DNA of 64,000 bases from Siniperca chuatsi (taxonomy: Eukaryota; Chordata; Actinopteri; Centrarchiformes; Sinipercidae). The first letter of the stretch is position 1. Every line of letters begins with the position of its first letter. Where the stretch lies: positions 33,207,392-33,271,391 of the forward strand of contig NC_058046.1 in the NCBI RefSeq assembly GCF_020085105.1, read 5' to 3'. Below the pieces are notes generated by a model. The model made no database searches and was not told where the DNA came from. It was given only the letters and a program-made list of their open reading frames with translations. Shown piece by piece: positions 63,426 through 64,000 of the stretch. Position numbers and translations under genes: made by a program.

Positions 63426-64000
63426 ATACAAGATATAGTCAGCAAATAAAAGATGTACCTTTTGGATGTAAACTAAGTATTGTGTTGGTTGTGCCCATGT
63501 GTACATGCTGTCCTAATGCTTCTGTCAACAGATCTGTGTTTATAATAAATCCATATATTTATGTAAGGACAACTGAGGCTCTTTGAGTTATTCTTTATTG
63601 AGGACCATCTCATCAGTACACGTTTTTCTTCAACAGGCACTGAAGGCCGCTGTGGCCCCGCTGGAACAGGAGGTTGCCACGGCCTAGCAGGAGCAGAAGA
63701 CTGCCGCAGCTCAGGAGGAACAGGTGTCGGCCGGGCTGCCGAAGGTTGAAAAAGGTGGCAGCTCTGGTGGCAGCTCTATGGCGCTGGGCAGCTGAGACGA
63801 CCACTTCTCCTTCTGTATCCTCCACGGGACCCCGTGAAAATAGCCAGTCGAGTACTCTCAAACAGTGATAGCCGAAAGTCAGGGTGGCTCCTTGAACAGT
63901 TCATTGCAGGCTCAAAGGATTCGAGGCAGGTGGCGGGCTAGGCGGCTCTGGACAGGAAGACTGCAGGCTTCTGAACTCAAGCCTAATTGACTGGGGTGCT
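63426..64000. other. Window end; no supported gene
   Basis: 63630-63850 is GC-richer and has overlapping open frames on both strands (Ala/Glu/Gln- or Arg-rich) but no recognisable domain and an internal stop (TAG at 63687). It could be a retroelement gag or UTR fragment. Confidence 0.3.

Overview
This is nuclear genomic DNA from a ray-finned fish. The evidence is three vertebrate genes with GT-AG introns and fish-length introns, plus a mobile-element content typical of teleosts: Maui/L2 and Rex1/CR1-like LINEs, a Tc1 element, a Penelope-like element, and hAT and other short non-autonomous elements. I would guess a spiny-rayed (percomorph) fish, but the sequence does not prove that.

The gene layout is a conserved vertebrate block, HMGCR - ANKRD31 - GCNT4 (human 5q13.3). 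(1) About 1-8150, minus strand: the 5' part of HMGCR. It has a non-coding first exon at 7932 and ten coding exons between 7027 and 709. These encode the whole membrane/sterol-sensing region and the linker (449 codons). The catalytic domain lies beyond base 1. (2) About 8150-12450: the head-to-head intergenic region, with two hAT-type short elements (one with a perfect 8-bp target duplication), a 75-bp-period minisatellite and other repeats. (3) 12813-35251, plus strand: ANKRD31, a meiotic recombination factor, resolved exon by exon. It has three triplets of ankyrin repeats, a coiled-coil exon, a RAMA domain split over three exons and the conserved acidic C-terminal tail. Its introns hold a broken I/Nimb-like LINE, a large fold-back element and L2 debris. 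One junction, around 21 kb, is unresolved. (4) 35.7-38.85 kb, plus strand: GCNT4, a Golgi core-2 type beta-1,6-GlcNAc transferase with a single coding exon and probable upstream exons.

From about 38.9 kb to the end I see no host gene. That half is a retroelement and transposon graveyard: a minus-strand Maui/L2 relic with an SGNH-esterase ORF1 (45.2-47.5 kb), a minus-strand Rex1/CR1-like LINE (48.4-51.8 kb), a nearly intact Tc1 transposon with 212-bp inverted repeats that read as identical (53721-55365), an intact 701-codon Penelope-like ORF with GIY-YIG endonuclease (55818-57923), and further L2 and CR1 fragments. The host genes are functionally unrelated (sterol synthesis, meiotic break formation, O-glycan branching), and their adjacency is inherited synteny. 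I find no prokaryote-type system, CRISPR array, rRNA or tRNA.
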